Assembly: GCA_033720695.1 (NCBI GenBank)
Contig: JAWWCA010000003.1
Location: 1 to 39,461, forward strand
DNA: 39,461 bases
DNA from: DATGQT01 sp033720695
Lineage (GTDB): Bacteria > Bacteroidota > Rhodothermia > Rhodothermales > Rubricoccaceae
Reading direction: 5' to 3'
In this document: one piece after another, positions 1 through 8,211 of the stretch
Numbering within the stretch: the first letter of the stretch is position 1
Layout: each line of letters starts with the position of its first letter
Position numbers and translations under genes: made by a program
The notes under the pieces: model-generated
The model's input: the letters and a program-made list of their open reading frames with translations, nothing else
What the model was told of the DNA's origin: nothing
Databases searched by the model: none

Positions 1-1
1 C

Positions 2-1450
2 GCCATCGATTCCGGCACGGGCGCCATCACCTACACCCACGACGGCTCCGCGACGACGACCGACTCGCTCACCTACACCGTGGACGACGTGGACGGGGCG
101 ACCTCGAACGTCGCCACGGTCCTCCTCACCGTGACGCCGGCGCAGGTCTCGATCACCGAGACCTACGACGCCGGGTGGGGCCTCGTCTCGCTCCCAGCGA
201 CCGTGCCCGACCCCGACTACCTCGCCGTCTTCGAAGGCGGGGCCGGCGGCGACCCCCAGAGCCCCGTCTACGTCATCCCCGGCACGTTCTACGAGTTCGA
301 CGGCGCCTCCTACACCCCCAGCCCTCCGGAGCTCACGCTCGGCGTCGGCGCCTGGCTCAAGTTCGCGCAGGAGGCCACCGTCACCCTCGACGGCGACTAC
401 GTTGGGAGCCTCGACCGCGTGCTCGGTGGGGGCGGCTGGTACCTCTTCAGCGGCCCGTCGTGCTCGGTCCCCGTGAGCGCGCTCGAGGGGCACGCCGACA
501 TCGTGGACGGGACCGTCTACGGGTTCAACGGCGCCTACTTCACACCGACGACGCTGGAGCCTGGGCGGGCCTACTGGGCGAGGGTGGCCGACGGGGCCGC
601 CCCCACCCTCACCCTCACCTGCGGGGTGGCGGCGATGCCGGTCCTCGCCGCCGGCGCCCGGGGCGCGAGCCCGCAGGCGTCGGCCGCACGAGGCGCCCGC
701 AGCGCGGCCGGACGACGCGCCGCCGGCACCACGGCCGCCCCCGCCGCGACAGCCCTCGCCGTGACGCCGGAGCCCGACCTCGCCGCCTTCGCCGCCCTCA
801 CCGTCGCCGACGGCGCCGGGCGCGCCCGGACGCTGCACTTCGGCGCCTCGCTCCCCCGGGACGTCGACCGGGGGCGGTTCGCGCTCCCGCCCGTCCCGCC
901 GGCCGGCGCGTTCGACGCGCGGTTCGACGGGGGTGCCCGGTTGACGGAGCAGGCTGAGGCCCGCGTGCTCGTGCAGGTGACGACGGCCCCCCTCCGCATC
1001 CAGGCCGACGCCCTCCCGAGCGGGGAGTACCTGCTCGACGTGGTCGTGGACGGCGTGGTGGTGGCGACCCACGTCCTCGCGCGTGGCGCCGCCGTCGAGG
1101 TCGCGGGTCCGCCCGCGGCCTTCGAGCAGGGCGTCGCGCTCGACCTCCGGCCCGCGGCAGACGCGCTCCCGGCGACGTTCGCGCTCCGCGGGGCCTACCC
1201 CAACCCGCTCCGGCGGCAGGCCACCGTCGCCTTCGACCTCCCCGAGCCGGCTGACGTCCGCCTCGAAGTCTACGACGTGCTGGGCCGGCGGGTGGCCGTG
1301 GTTCAGGCCGCCGACGTGGAGGCCGGAGCGTCGCGCACGCTTCGCTTCCAGGCCGAGGGCCTGGCCTCGGGCGCCTACATCTTCCGCCTGGAGGCCACGA
1401 TGGCGTCCGGGTCGGTGGCCGAGACCGGACGGCTCACGGTGGTCCGCTAA
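2..1450 (+). CDS. T9SS-sorted secreted protein, 3' part (5' end outside window)
   Basis: The reading frame is open from the first bases of the window, so the gene starts upstream; about 482 codons are visible. The first ~45 residues (GTGAITYTHDGSATTTDSL..) look like the end of a cadherin-like/bacterial Ig repeat. A ~160-residue beta-rich region follows, with two copies of a 'GW-L-SLP / GPSCSVP' module also seen in the next gene. After an Ala/Arg/Thr-rich linker, the last ~85 residues form a T9SS type A sorting domain (YPNPLRRQATVAFDLPEP, VYDVLGRRVAVV, GAYIFRL). Such a domain is known to direct export through the outer membrane and surface attachment. No catalytic domain is visible in this part. 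It is probably a surface adhesin or structural protein; its real function is unknown. Confidence 0.85.
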   Translation, partial: AIDSGTGAITYTHDGSATTTDSLTYTVDDVDGATSNVATVLLTVTPAQVSITETYDAGWGLVSLPATVPDPDYLAVFEGGAGGDPQSPVYVIPGTFYEFDGASYTPSPPELTLGVGAWLKFAQEATVTLDGDYVGSLDRVLGGGGWYLFSGPSCSVPVSALEGHADIVDGTVYGFNGAYFTPTTLEPGRAYWARVADGAAPTLTLTCGVAAMPVLAAGARGASPQASAARGARSAAGRRAAGTTAAPAATALAVTPEPDLAAFAALTVADGAGRARTLHFGASLPRDVDRGRFALPPVPPAGAFDARFDGGARLTEQAEARVLVQVTTAPLRIQADALPSGEYLLDVVVDGVVVATHVLARGAAVEVAGPPAAFEQGVALDLRPAADALPATFALRGAYPNPLRRQATVAFDLPEPADVRLEVYDVLGRRVAVVQAADVEAGASRTLRFQAEGLASGAYIFRLEATMASGSVAETGRLTVVR

Positions 1451-1463
1451 CCCTTCTTCCTCC

Positions 1464-1500
1464 GCAGGCGGTGGGTCCCCAGCCCTCCTGCGCCTTTTCT
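1464..1500 (+). terminator. possible weak intrinsic terminator
   Basis: An imperfect hairpin has a 6-bp outer stem (cgcagg/cctgcg, about 1463-1492) and is followed by the T-rich stretch ccttttct. It lies 13 bp after the stop of the first T9SS gene. The inner stem is mismatched, so this is a weak call. Confidence 0.3.
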
Positions 1501-1547
1501 CCCTAACGCGCCGTCACATCGCGACCCCGCACGCCGCACCCGGAATC

Positions 1548-4367
1548 ATGCGAGTTCTCTTCCATCCCGCGCTCTTCGTCGCCCTCGTGGTGCTCCTGAT
1601 GGCGCCCGAGGGCCGGGCCCAGGCGCCCGACGCCTTCGTCCTCTCCCTCACCGTCAGCGACGCGGAAGGCAACGCCACCGCGCTCCAGATGGGGATGGAC
1701 CCCGCGGCCACCGACGGGTTCGACCCGGGCGTCGACGCGGAGCTGCCGCCGCCGCCGCCCGGCGACGCATTCGACACCCGGATCCCCGGCCACGGCAACG
1801 GTCTCCGCACCGACATCCGCGCCACGGCGCAGCAGATCGAGTTCCTCCTGATCTACCGCGGCGAGACCGTCGGGGGCACCGAGGCCGCCGTCACCCTCGC
1901 CTGGGACGACGCGGCCCTCCCGGACGGCGCCCTCCGCCTCACCGACGACCCGACGGGCGCCGCCGAGACGTTCGGCGTGGACCTCGACGCGGCCGGGAGC
2001 AGCCCTGCCCCGGACACCCCGCGCGACGCCAGCGGGTACCGCACGCTCTACCTCGTCGTCGACCTCGTGCCGCCGCCCGCGCCGAGCGGGTTCGGCGCGG
2101 CGGCCCTCTCGGTGACGGAGGTCGCGCTCGCGTGGACCGACAACGCCAGCGGGAGCGCGGTCTTCGAGATCGAGACCTCCCCCGACGAGGCGGCCTGGGC
2201 CGCCCTCGCGACGACGGCCGCCGGCGACACCACGTACGACCACACGGGCCTCGACCCGGCGAGCACCCACTGCTACCGCCTCCGCGCCTCCGACGGCAGC
2301 CTCGCCTCGGCCTGGGTGGCGTCGGCGCCCGCGTGCGTGATGACCCCCGAGGCCCCGTTCGCCTTCACCCCCGAGAGCCTCGCCTTCGCCCTGCCCGAGG
2401 GGGGCGGCACCGACGCGGGCAGCTTCACGCTCCAGGTCGCGGAGGGTCCAGACCCGGCCGGGCCCGTCGCGCTCACGGCCGTGGACGGCGCCACCGGGGC
2501 GGCGCCGACGTGGCTGACGGTCCCCGCCACGGTAGACGTCGGCGTCGCCGCGACGCTCACCGTCGATGCCGGCGGGCTCGCGGCCGGCACCTACACGGCC
2601 ACCGTCACGGCCGACGAGGTCGGCTACGCCGCCGACACCCTCGACGTCACGCTCGACGTCACGCCCGCGGCCGGCGAGGACTACCGCATCGACGTGTCGG
2701 TCGCGTCGGCGCAGAGCCTCCCCCTCGGCCTCGCCATCGGGACGGCCCCGGATGCCGACGACGACTTCGACCCGCCCTACGACCAGTACGCGCCGCCGCC
2801 GCCGCCCGACCCGGCCTTCGACGCCCGCCTCCGCCCCCCCGTGGCGGGGCTCGAGCTCTTCGAGGACTTCCGCGCCTCGCTCACGGCCGAGGCCCCCTCC
2901 ATCGCGTGGGCGCTCGACGTGCGCGCCCCCCAGGCCGACTACCCCGTCACGCTCGACTGGTCCGGGGCCACGCTCCCGGCCGAGGGCAGCCTCCTCCTCC
3001 TCGACCCCAGCGTGCCCGACCCCATCGATCTGCGCGCGGTCTCGTCCTACGCCCTCGGGCCGGCCTGCGGCGGCGAGGACCCCTGCACCACGACCGTCGA
3101 GTTCGTCCACGCGCTCACGACCGACGTCGCCCTCGCGGTGTCCGACGGGTGGGCCCTGCTCGGGCTGCCGAACACCCCCTTCAACGGCGACTACACGGCC
3201 GTCTTCGACGACCCGCCGCTCTCGCAGCCGCCCTTCGCGTGGGACGAGGACGCGGGGACGTACGTGTTCAGCACCGACCTCGTCACGGGGGAGGGCTTCT
3301 GGGCCTTCTTCACCGAGCCGGCCACCTACACCGTCACGGGCGTGCCCGTCCAGCAGCTCGCGCTCCCCTTCGCGTCGGAGGGCTGGAAGCTGATCGCCGG
3401 CCCGTCGTGCGACCTCCCCGTGGCCGACATCCAGGACCCCGGCGGGATCGTGATCCCGGACACCTACTTCGGCTTCGACGAGGTCTACGTGCCGGCGGAC
3501 ACCCTCGCGCAGGGGGACGGGATGTGGGTCCGGGTCTCCGGCCCGGGGACGCTCACGCTCGACTGCGCGGCGCCCGAGAGCGCCCCGTCGGCCGAGCCGT
3601 CGCCCCGGTCCGATCCGGCCGCGGCCGTCGCCCTCACCGTCCGAGACGACGTCCACAGCACAGAGCTGACGCTCGGGCTCGACCCCGCCGCCACCGACGG
3701 CTTCGACCCCGACTTCGACCGCCTCGCGCCGCCGCCGCCGCCGCTCGGCTCCTTCGACGCCCGCATCCGCGGCACCGACGGCGGCGGCCCCGCGGACTAC
3801 TACGCCGACGTCCGCGCCTACGAGTCGGGCACCGAGGACGCCTTCCGCCTCGCCTACGAGCCCGCGGCCGGCGCCGGCCCTGTCGTGCTCGCGTGGGACC
3901 CCGCCGCGCTCGCGGGCCTCGGCACGTTCGTCCTCGCGAGCGACCTCGGGTCCGACCCCGCGTTCTCGCTCGACATGCTCACGGCGAGCAGCCTCGACAC
4001 CTCGGCCCACCCGGAGCTCGACGGCGGCGCCTACGTCGTGTGGTCCGACGCCACCCTCGTCGCGAGCGAGGAGGGGCCGGCGCTGCCGGGGGCGTTCGCC
4101 CTGCTCGGCAGCGCGCCCAACCCGTTCCGGCACCAGACCCGGCTGACGGTCGACCTCCCCGAGGTGGCCGAGGTGGCGGTCGAGGTGTTCGACGTCCTGG
4201 GCCGGCGGGTCCTCACGCTCCCGCCCCAGACCCTGGCGGCCGGCGCCGCCCGCACGCTCGTGGTGGTGGCGCCGACCCTCCCGGCGGGGGCCTACCTCTA
4301 CCGGCTCACGGCCCGCATGCCCTCGGAGACCGTGACGGCGACGGGCCGCTTCACCCGCGCCGAGTAG
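1548..4367 (+). CDS. large T9SS-sorted secreted protein with FN3 and poly-Pro modules
   Basis: 939 residues. The ATG at 1548 is chosen because it opens a clear signal peptide (MRVLFHPALFVALVVLLMAP.. ending GRAQA); the frame is open upstream but encodes no plausible protein. Visible parts: a ~35-residue module ending in PPPPP-x-FDxRI occurs three times (about residues 45-85, 400-440, 705-745); a fibronectin type III-like domain (about 175-265); a BACON/Ig-like beta domain (about 270-380); a 'GW-LLGLP / GPSCDLP' region shared with the upstream gene (about 530-690); and a C-terminal type A sorting domain (APNPFRHQTRLTVDLPE, VFDVLGRRVL, AYLYRL). It is a tandem paralogue of the preceding gene. No enzymatic motif is seen, so a surface binding or structural role is inferred only. 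Confidence 0.88.
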   Translation: MRVLFHPALFVALVVLLMAPEGRAQAPDAFVLSLTVSDAEGNATALQMGMDPAATDGFDPGVDAELPPPPPGDAFDTRIPGHGNGLRTDIRATAQQIEFLLIYRGETVGGTEAAVTLAWDDAALPDGALRLTDDPTGAAETFGVDLDAAGSSPAPDTPRDASGYRTLYLVVDLVPPPAPSGFGAAALSVTEVALAWTDNASGSAVFEIETSPDEAAWAALATTAAGDTTYDHTGLDPASTHCYRLRASDGSLASAWVASAPACVMTPEAPFAFTPESLAFALPEGGGTDAGSFTLQVAEGPDPAGPVALTAVDGATGAAPTWLTVPATVDVGVAATLTVDAGGLAAGTYTATVTADEVGYAADTLDVTLDVTPAAGEDYRIDVSVASAQSLPLGLAIGTAPDADDDFDPPYDQYAPPPPPDPAFDARLRPPVAGLELFEDFRASLTAEAPSIAWALDVRAPQADYPVTLDWSGATLPAEGSLLLLDPSVPDPIDLRAVSSYALGPACGGEDPCTTTVEFVHALTTDVALAVSDGWALLGLPNTPFNGDYTAVFDDPPLSQPPFAWDEDAGTYVFSTDLVTGEGFWAFFTEPATYTVTGVPVQQLALPFASEGWKLIAGPSCDLPVADIQDPGGIVIPDTYFGFDEVYVPADTLAQGDGMWVRVSGPGTLTLDCAAPESAPSAEPSPRSDPAAAVALTVRDDVHSTELTLGLDPAATDGFDPDFDRLAPPPPPLGSFDARIRGTDGGGPADYYADVRAYESGTEDAFRLAYEPAAGAGPVVLAWDPAALAGLGTFVLASDLGSDPAFSLDMLTASSLDTSAHPELDGGAYVVWSDATLVASEEGPALPGAFALLGSAPNPFRHQTRLTVDLPEVAEVAVEVFDVLGRRVLTLPPQTLAAGAARTLVVVAPTLPAGAYLYRLTARMPSETVTATGRFTRAE

Positions 4368-4390
4368 CGCCGGCCCTCTGAAAAACGACG

Positions 4391-4420
4391 CGGGGCCGCC
4401 CCCACGGGGGGGCGGCCCCG
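4391..4420 (-). terminator. strong hairpin terminator, probably bidirectional
   Basis: A perfect 13-bp GC stem (4391-4403 with 4408-4420) has a 4-base loop. On the - strand it is followed by cgtcgttttt, a T5 tract, and lies 4 bp past the 3' end of tRNA-Glu, so it mainly terminates that RNA. It also lies 23 bp past the stop of the + strand T9SS gene and can end that transcript, although the + side lacks a T-tract. Confidence 0.8.
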
Positions 4421-4424
4421 TCTG

Positions 4425-4497
4425 TACCCGGTACGGGATTCGAACCCGTGTTACCGCCGTGAGAGGGCGGCGTCCTGGACCCCTAGACGAACCGGGC
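4425..4497 (-). tRNA. tRNA-Glu (anticodon CTC)
   Basis: The 73-nt reverse-complement sequence folds as a cloverleaf. The acceptor is GCCCGGT/ACCGGGT with a G-U end pair, and the anticodon stem-loop is CCGCC-CTCTCAC-GGCGG, giving anticodon CTC. The T arm is CGGGTTCGAATCCCG and the discriminator base is A. It closely resembles the standard bacterial tRNA-Glu body (TTCGTCTAGGGG...). The 3' CCA is not encoded. Confidence 0.96.
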
Positions 4498-4527
4498 GGG
4501 GCGGGCGCGAGGCCCGACTGCGAGCCC

Positions 4528-4535
4528 CAAAGATA
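4528..4535 (-). promoter_or_regulatory. -7 promoter element of tRNA-Glu
   Basis: The - strand reads TATCTTTG, an exact match to the Bacteroidota sigma-A -7 consensus TAnnTTTG. It lies 30 bp upstream of the tRNA 5' end and 17 bp past the acetyltransferase stop. No TTTG -33 box is obvious at the usual distance. Confidence 0.6.
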
Positions 4536-4551
4536 CGGGCACAGGCGGGCG

Positions 4552-5046
4552 CTACGGGTCGGTTAAGACCATTTTCACGTGTGGGATCCCGGCCTCCTCG
4601 AACGGCGCCCCGACCGCCCGGAAGCCGAACGAGGCGTAGAGCCGCTGGAGGTGCGCCTGGGCGTGGAGCACGAACCGCGAGAAGCCGGCCGCGCGGGCGT
4701 CGGCCAGGGCGCGGGCGACGAGCGCGCGGCCGTGGCCCCGACCCCGGGCGTCCGGGAGGAGGGCGAACCGCTCCAGCTTCGCCGCCGGGGCGCCGTCGTG
4801 CCGGACCGGCCGCCATCGGGCCACGCCGACGGCCCGGCCGCCGGCCGTGGCGAGGAGGTGGTGCACCGAGACCCCGCGCGCCTCCGGGGCGTCGAAGGCG
4901 TCCCACTCCTCCTCCGGCGGGCACGCCTGCTCCTCGATGAACACCCGCGTGCGGATCCGCTCGACGGCCTCCCAGTCCTCCGCCGTCAGGGCCGGGCGGA
5001 TGCGGAGGGCGTGGGCCGGGGGGCGGCTAGAGGGAGAAGCGGTCAC
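4552..5046 (-). CDS. GNAT family N-acetyltransferase
   Basis: 164 residues, the usual size for a single-domain GNAT enzyme that transfers acetyl from acetyl-CoA to an amine. The N-terminal RTRVFIEEQACPPEEEWD stretch is characteristic of the YjcF/ElaA-like subgroup. The acetyl-CoA pyrophosphate-binding loop is visible as RGRGHGRAL (about residues 101-109), and the C-terminal half has QAHLQRLYASFGFRAVG, the usual 'YxxxGF' beta-bulge region. The substrate is not predictable. The start overlaps the stop of the upstream lipoprotein gene by 20 bp, suggesting cotranscription as the last gene of the long - strand series. A functional link to glycan use is not evident. Confidence 0.88.
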   Translation of the reverse strand: MTASPSSRPPAHALRIRPALTAEDWEAVERIRTRVFIEEQACPPEEEWDAFDAPEARGVSVHHLLATAGGRAVGVARWRPVRHDGAPAAKLERFALLPDARGRGHGRALVARALADARAAGFSRFVLHAQAHLQRLYASFGFRAVGAPFEEAGIPHVKMVLTDP

Positions 5047-6169
5047 GGAGCAGCGTGGAGACGAGGTTGATCGTCTTGCCCTGGCGCAGGATCGAGGTGT
5101 GGTCGGCGTCGGGGAGCTCGAGGTAGACGGCCGACGCGCCGCCCTGGTCGGGGTCGCGGAGGTCGAGCACGCGGCCGTGCTCGACGGGGACGACGCCGTC
5201 GAACTCGCCGTGGACGGCGGCGATGAACGGGGGCGGGGCGGTGAAGTAGCGCGCCGAGCGGGCGAGGAGCGCGAGCCGCGCCTCCTCCAGCGTCAGCGCG
5301 CTGTCGCGGAGCGGGAAGACGATGGCGTCGGCGAGGGCGTCGATGCCGGGGAACCGGCCGCCGCCCTCCCCGCGCAGGAGGTCGCGCACCCGCGTGCGGA
5401 ACGTGCCGAGGAAGAGGTCGGTCGGCCCGGCGAGGTCCACGACGAGGGTGTAGGGCCCGCCGCGGGCCTCGGTCAGGAGCGCCGTGCCGCCGCCGCGGCC
5501 CAGTCCGATCACGCCCAGGCGCGCGCCGTCCACCAGGAACTCGACGTCGACGCCGAGGCCGCGGGCGAAGGTGAGGAACGCGAGGGCGTCGTCGACGTCG
5601 CGGTCGTACGGGCTCGGCGCGGCCTCAGAGTCGTAGCGGGCGCCGCCGGCCTCGAGCGGCTCCCCGCGGTAGGCGAGGAGCGCCAGCACGAGGTCGTCCC
5701 GCAGGCTCGCCTGGACGGGCAGGGTGTCGCTCGTGAGGAGGTCGGCCGAGGCGCCGTCAGTGCCGTCGTCGAGGACGAGGACGAGGGGGCGGGCCCGTCC
5801 GTCGCCCGTCGCCCGCAGCGGGAGGCGCACGACGCCGTGGAACAGCACGGTCCCGCTCTCGGCGTCGCGGGCGCGGTAGACCAGGAGCTCGGCGCCGTCC
5901 AGGCCCGCTCGCTCCTCGACGAGCTCGAACCGGTAGGCCCCGGCGAGCGCGCGGTCGCGCTGCGCGAACGCCGCGCGGGTCGCGTCCTGCTCGCCCGGCG
6001 TCGGCGCCTGGAACAGCGCGTCGAGGTTGACCCCGGCGACGACCTCGTCGGCGGGCGGGACGAAGGGGCCGGGGTCGGGGTCGCCGGCATCGCAGGCGGC
6101 GAGCGTGGCGACGCCCAGCGCGGCGAGGACGGCGAGGACGAGCGGGCGGCGGTTCACGAAAGGGAGCAT
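5027..6169 (-). CDS. lipoprotein with alpha/beta-hydrolase fold, catalytic Ser missing
   Basis: 380 residues. The ATG at 6169 gives a lipoprotein signal peptide (NRRPLVLAVLAALGVATLAAC, lipobox LAAC) and so probable membrane anchoring. The rest matches an alpha/beta hydrolase in order: PYDRDVDDALAFL before the elbow, then GVIGLGRGGGTALL at the nucleophile elbow, then an acid candidate Asp324 (GEFDGVV) and a His candidate His357 (DADHTSI). The elbow reads G-L-G-R-G rather than G-x-S-x-G, so Gly224 (codon GGC) replaces the nucleophile. The gene at 37252-38376 is a recognisable paralogue with intact GFSRGG. This copy may be a binding protein or an inactive enzyme. It lies 101 bp downstream of manA, and its 3' end overlaps the GNAT gene. 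Confidence 0.82.
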   Translation of the reverse strand: MLPFVNRRPLVLAVLAALGVATLAACDAGDPDPGPFVPPADEVVAGVNLDALFQAPTPGEQDATRAAFAQRDRALAGAYRFELVEERAGLDGAELLVYRARDAESGTVLFHGVVRLPLRATGDGRARPLVLVLDDGTDGASADLLTSDTLPVQASLRDDLVLALLAYRGEPLEAGGARYDSEAAPSPYDRDVDDALAFLTFARGLGVDVEFLVDGARLGVIGLGRGGGTALLTEARGGPYTLVVDLAGPTDLFLGTFRTRVRDLLRGEGGGRFPGIDALADAIVFPLRDSALTLEEARLALLARSARYFTAPPPFIAAVHGEFDGVVPVEHGRVLDLRDPDQGGASAVYLELPDADHTSILRQGKTINLVSTLLRDRFSL

Positions 6170-6249
6170 GGCAGGCAGGACGGTGGGCGGAGGAAACGCC
6201 TCACGTCTCGCACATGATATGGACGTGCGCGTCGCGGCGCCGTCTCCAC

Positions 6250-6257
6250 CGAACCTA
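6250..6257 (-). promoter_or_regulatory. possible internal -7 promoter element
   Basis: The - strand reads TAGGTTCG, one mismatch from TAnnTTTG, within the 101-bp gap between manA and the degenerate hydrolase gene and 80 bp before its start codon. No -33 element is seen. It would allow separate expression of the lipoprotein and GNAT genes. Confidence 0.25.
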
Positions 6258-6270
6258 CGCGACACCGCAC

Positions 6271-8106
6271 CTACGCGATGGGGTCGTTGAGCGGCAGCGT
6301 GGCGCCGACGCCGGGGCGGACGAAGACGAGCACGAGGCGGCACGGCCCCTCGCCCCGGTTCTCGAACCGGACGTGGCCCGTCGCCGCGGGCACCACCATG
6401 GATTCGAGGTAGCGCAGCGGCATCCGCCGTCCGTTCTCGGCCACGACCTCGACGGCCTCGCCGTCCACGAGGTTGATCGCGAGCGCCCGGTTCTCCAGGG
6501 CGTAGTCCACGGCCCCCGCGAGGGTGAGGCGGTGGATGCTGTAGAAGAACTCGGGCCGGGCCATCAGCCGCTCCTCCTGCCACCCGTCGCCCTCGCGGAT
6601 CACCTCGGGCGTCGCCACGAGGTTCTCGCGCACCCACGCGCCGCGGCGCTCGAACCGGAGGCTCTCCCACGCCCGCTCCAGGTTAATGGGGCGGAGCTTC
6701 CCCTCCAGGTCGCGGCGGGCGTAGTCGTAGAGCTTGAACGTGAAGATGTAGGGGGTCGCGCTGATCTCGAGGACGAGGTTGCCGCGCCCGCTGCAGTGGA
6801 GGGTGCCGTTGGGGATGAGGAAGAGGTCGTGCGGCTTCGCAGGCACGCTGTGGACGTACCGCTCGAAGTCGACGGGCTCGCCGGACTCGGCGGAGGCCTC
6901 CAGCGCGTCGCGGAAGGCGTGCTCGTCGGCGCCGTCGTGGAGGCCGAGGTAGACGACGGCGTCCTCCTGCGCGGCCGAGATGTAGTAGGTCTCGTCCTGG
7001 GTGAACGTCTCGCCGAAGGCGCGGCGGATGACGTCGGGCCGGGGGTGGCACTGCACCGAGAGGTTGCCGCCGCTGATGGTGTCGAGGTAGTCGAGGCGGA
7101 GCGGCCACTCGTACCGGAACTGCCGGGCGGCGTCGCCGAGGACGCGGCGGTGCTCCTGGAACATCAGGCAGTCGAACGAGCACTCCAGGCGCTCGCCGCC
7201 GGCGTCGAGTGCGATCCCGTTCTCGGGCGTGATGAGCTCGAAGGACCACGCGAAGTTGGGCTGCTCCGGGTCGAGGCCCATGTGGCCCTGCATGAACCGG
7301 CCGCCCCACGGGCCGGGGTAGAACCAGGGCCGCGGGCGGAACGGCGTCTCGGAGAGCTCGTGGAGCGCGGCGCGGAAGGCGTCGCCTGTGAGCGCCGTCG
7401 GGCGGTCGGCGTCGGTCAGGTCGAGGAACCGGTCGAGGTGGGGGAGGAGGCGCTGTTTGTGCCGGTTGAGGGCGGGCCACTCGACGAAGTAGGCGCGCTT
7501 GTAGAAGAGGTTGAACGGCAGCCTCTCGCGGGTGCCGAGGTTCGTCAGCCCCTCCTCCCGCGCCCGCTCTTGCAGCCGGTCCTTGGGGAGGTCGGCGGAC
7601 CAGCGCGCGTCGGAGAGCTCGACGAGCGCGGCGCCGACGCCGTAGACGAGGGCGAGCCGGCCCGCAGCCCGGCCGCGCGCCACGGCCGCCTCGATGCGCA
7701 GCGCCGCCAGCCGCCCGGCGTCGAAGAACACGTCGGGGCCGAGGGGGAAGTGGGTGCCGAAGATGGGGTCGTCGCCGCCGAGGAACGGGGCGATCCGCTC
7801 GGCGATGACGTCGGCGTCGGCGAGCGCGTCGGCCGCGGGCCACCAGTCAGCCTCGACGCCCCGCGCCCGCAGCGCCTCGTCCAGCCCCGCGCGCAGCCGG
7901 TCCCAGTCGACGCCGTGGAAGCCGTCGAGGGCGAGCACGCGCAGCCCCTCGGGCACCGCCGCGGCGACCCGCTCGGCGAGGGCGTCGTAGCCCGCTTCGA
8001 TCGTGCCCTCCGAGAGCGGGAAGGCCGGGAACGGGTCGAAGCGCCCGCGCGGGAAGTCGGTGGCGTCGGCGGGGTAGAGGGCGGGGGTGGACTCGGTGAC
8101 GGACAT
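6271..8106 (-). CDS. manA: class I mannose-6-phosphate isomerase with N-terminal extension
   Basis: 611 residues. It interconverts mannose-6-phosphate and fructose-6-phosphate in the cytoplasm. The catalytic cupin part (from about residue 270) carries the class I zinc-site motifs: NLSVQCHPRPD (His354) and PNGTLHCSG (His437), with E-T-Y-Y between them. About 250 residues precede it, well beyond the ~390-residue E. coli ManA. This region (LDGFHGVDWDRL, ELSDARWSADLPKDRL) resembles the kinase-like N-terminal domain of Bacteroidota long-form ManA proteins, but I see no intact P-loop. It sits directly after the ROK kinase gene, which fits conversion of mannose to fructose-6-phosphate. A 7-bp repeat array lies 6 bp before its start codon. 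Confidence 0.88.
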   Translation of the reverse strand: MSVTESTPALYPADATDFPRGRFDPFPAFPLSEGTIEAGYDALAERVAAAVPEGLRVLALDGFHGVDWDRLRAGLDEALRARGVEADWWPAADALADADVIAERIAPFLGGDDPIFGTHFPLGPDVFFDAGRLAALRIEAAVARGRAAGRLALVYGVGAALVELSDARWSADLPKDRLQERAREEGLTNLGTRERLPFNLFYKRAYFVEWPALNRHKQRLLPHLDRFLDLTDADRPTALTGDAFRAALHELSETPFRPRPWFYPGPWGGRFMQGHMGLDPEQPNFAWSFELITPENGIALDAGGERLECSFDCLMFQEHRRVLGDAARQFRYEWPLRLDYLDTISGGNLSVQCHPRPDVIRRAFGETFTQDETYYISAAQEDAVVYLGLHDGADEHAFRDALEASAESGEPVDFERYVHSVPAKPHDLFLIPNGTLHCSGRGNLVLEISATPYIFTFKLYDYARRDLEGKLRPINLERAWESLRFERRGAWVRENLVATPEVIREGDGWQEERLMARPEFFYSIHRLTLAGAVDYALENRALAINLVDGEAVEVVAENGRRMPLRYLESMVVPAATGHVRFENRGEGPCRLVLVFVRPGVGATLPLNDPIA

Positions 8107-8111
8107 GCGGC

Positions 8112-8139
8112 CAGTGGACAGTAGACGGTGGACGGACCC
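8112..8139. repeat. degenerate heptanucleotide tandem array 1
   Basis: Four 7-bp units read on the + strand: cagtgga, cagtaga, cggtgga, cggaccc. The array ends 6 bp upstream of the manA start codon, in its presumed leader. The 7-bp periodicity is shared with arrays at 22555-22632 and 27641-27675. Confidence 0.6.
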
Positions 8140-8153
8140 CCTGCCGCGCTTGC

Positions 8154-8171
8154 ATCGCCCTCCGGGCTCAG
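8154..8171. repeat. dispersed 18-bp repeat (copy 1)
   Basis: atcgccctccgggctcag matches the reverse complement of 21599-21616 at 17 of 18 positions. Both copies are intergenic within the - strand gene series, so this is probably a fragment of a dispersed repeat family. Confidence 0.6.
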
Positions 8172-8211
8172 GGCAGCAGAAGCAAGGGGGTAGGTAGCGT
8201 GGTCTGGTGGC

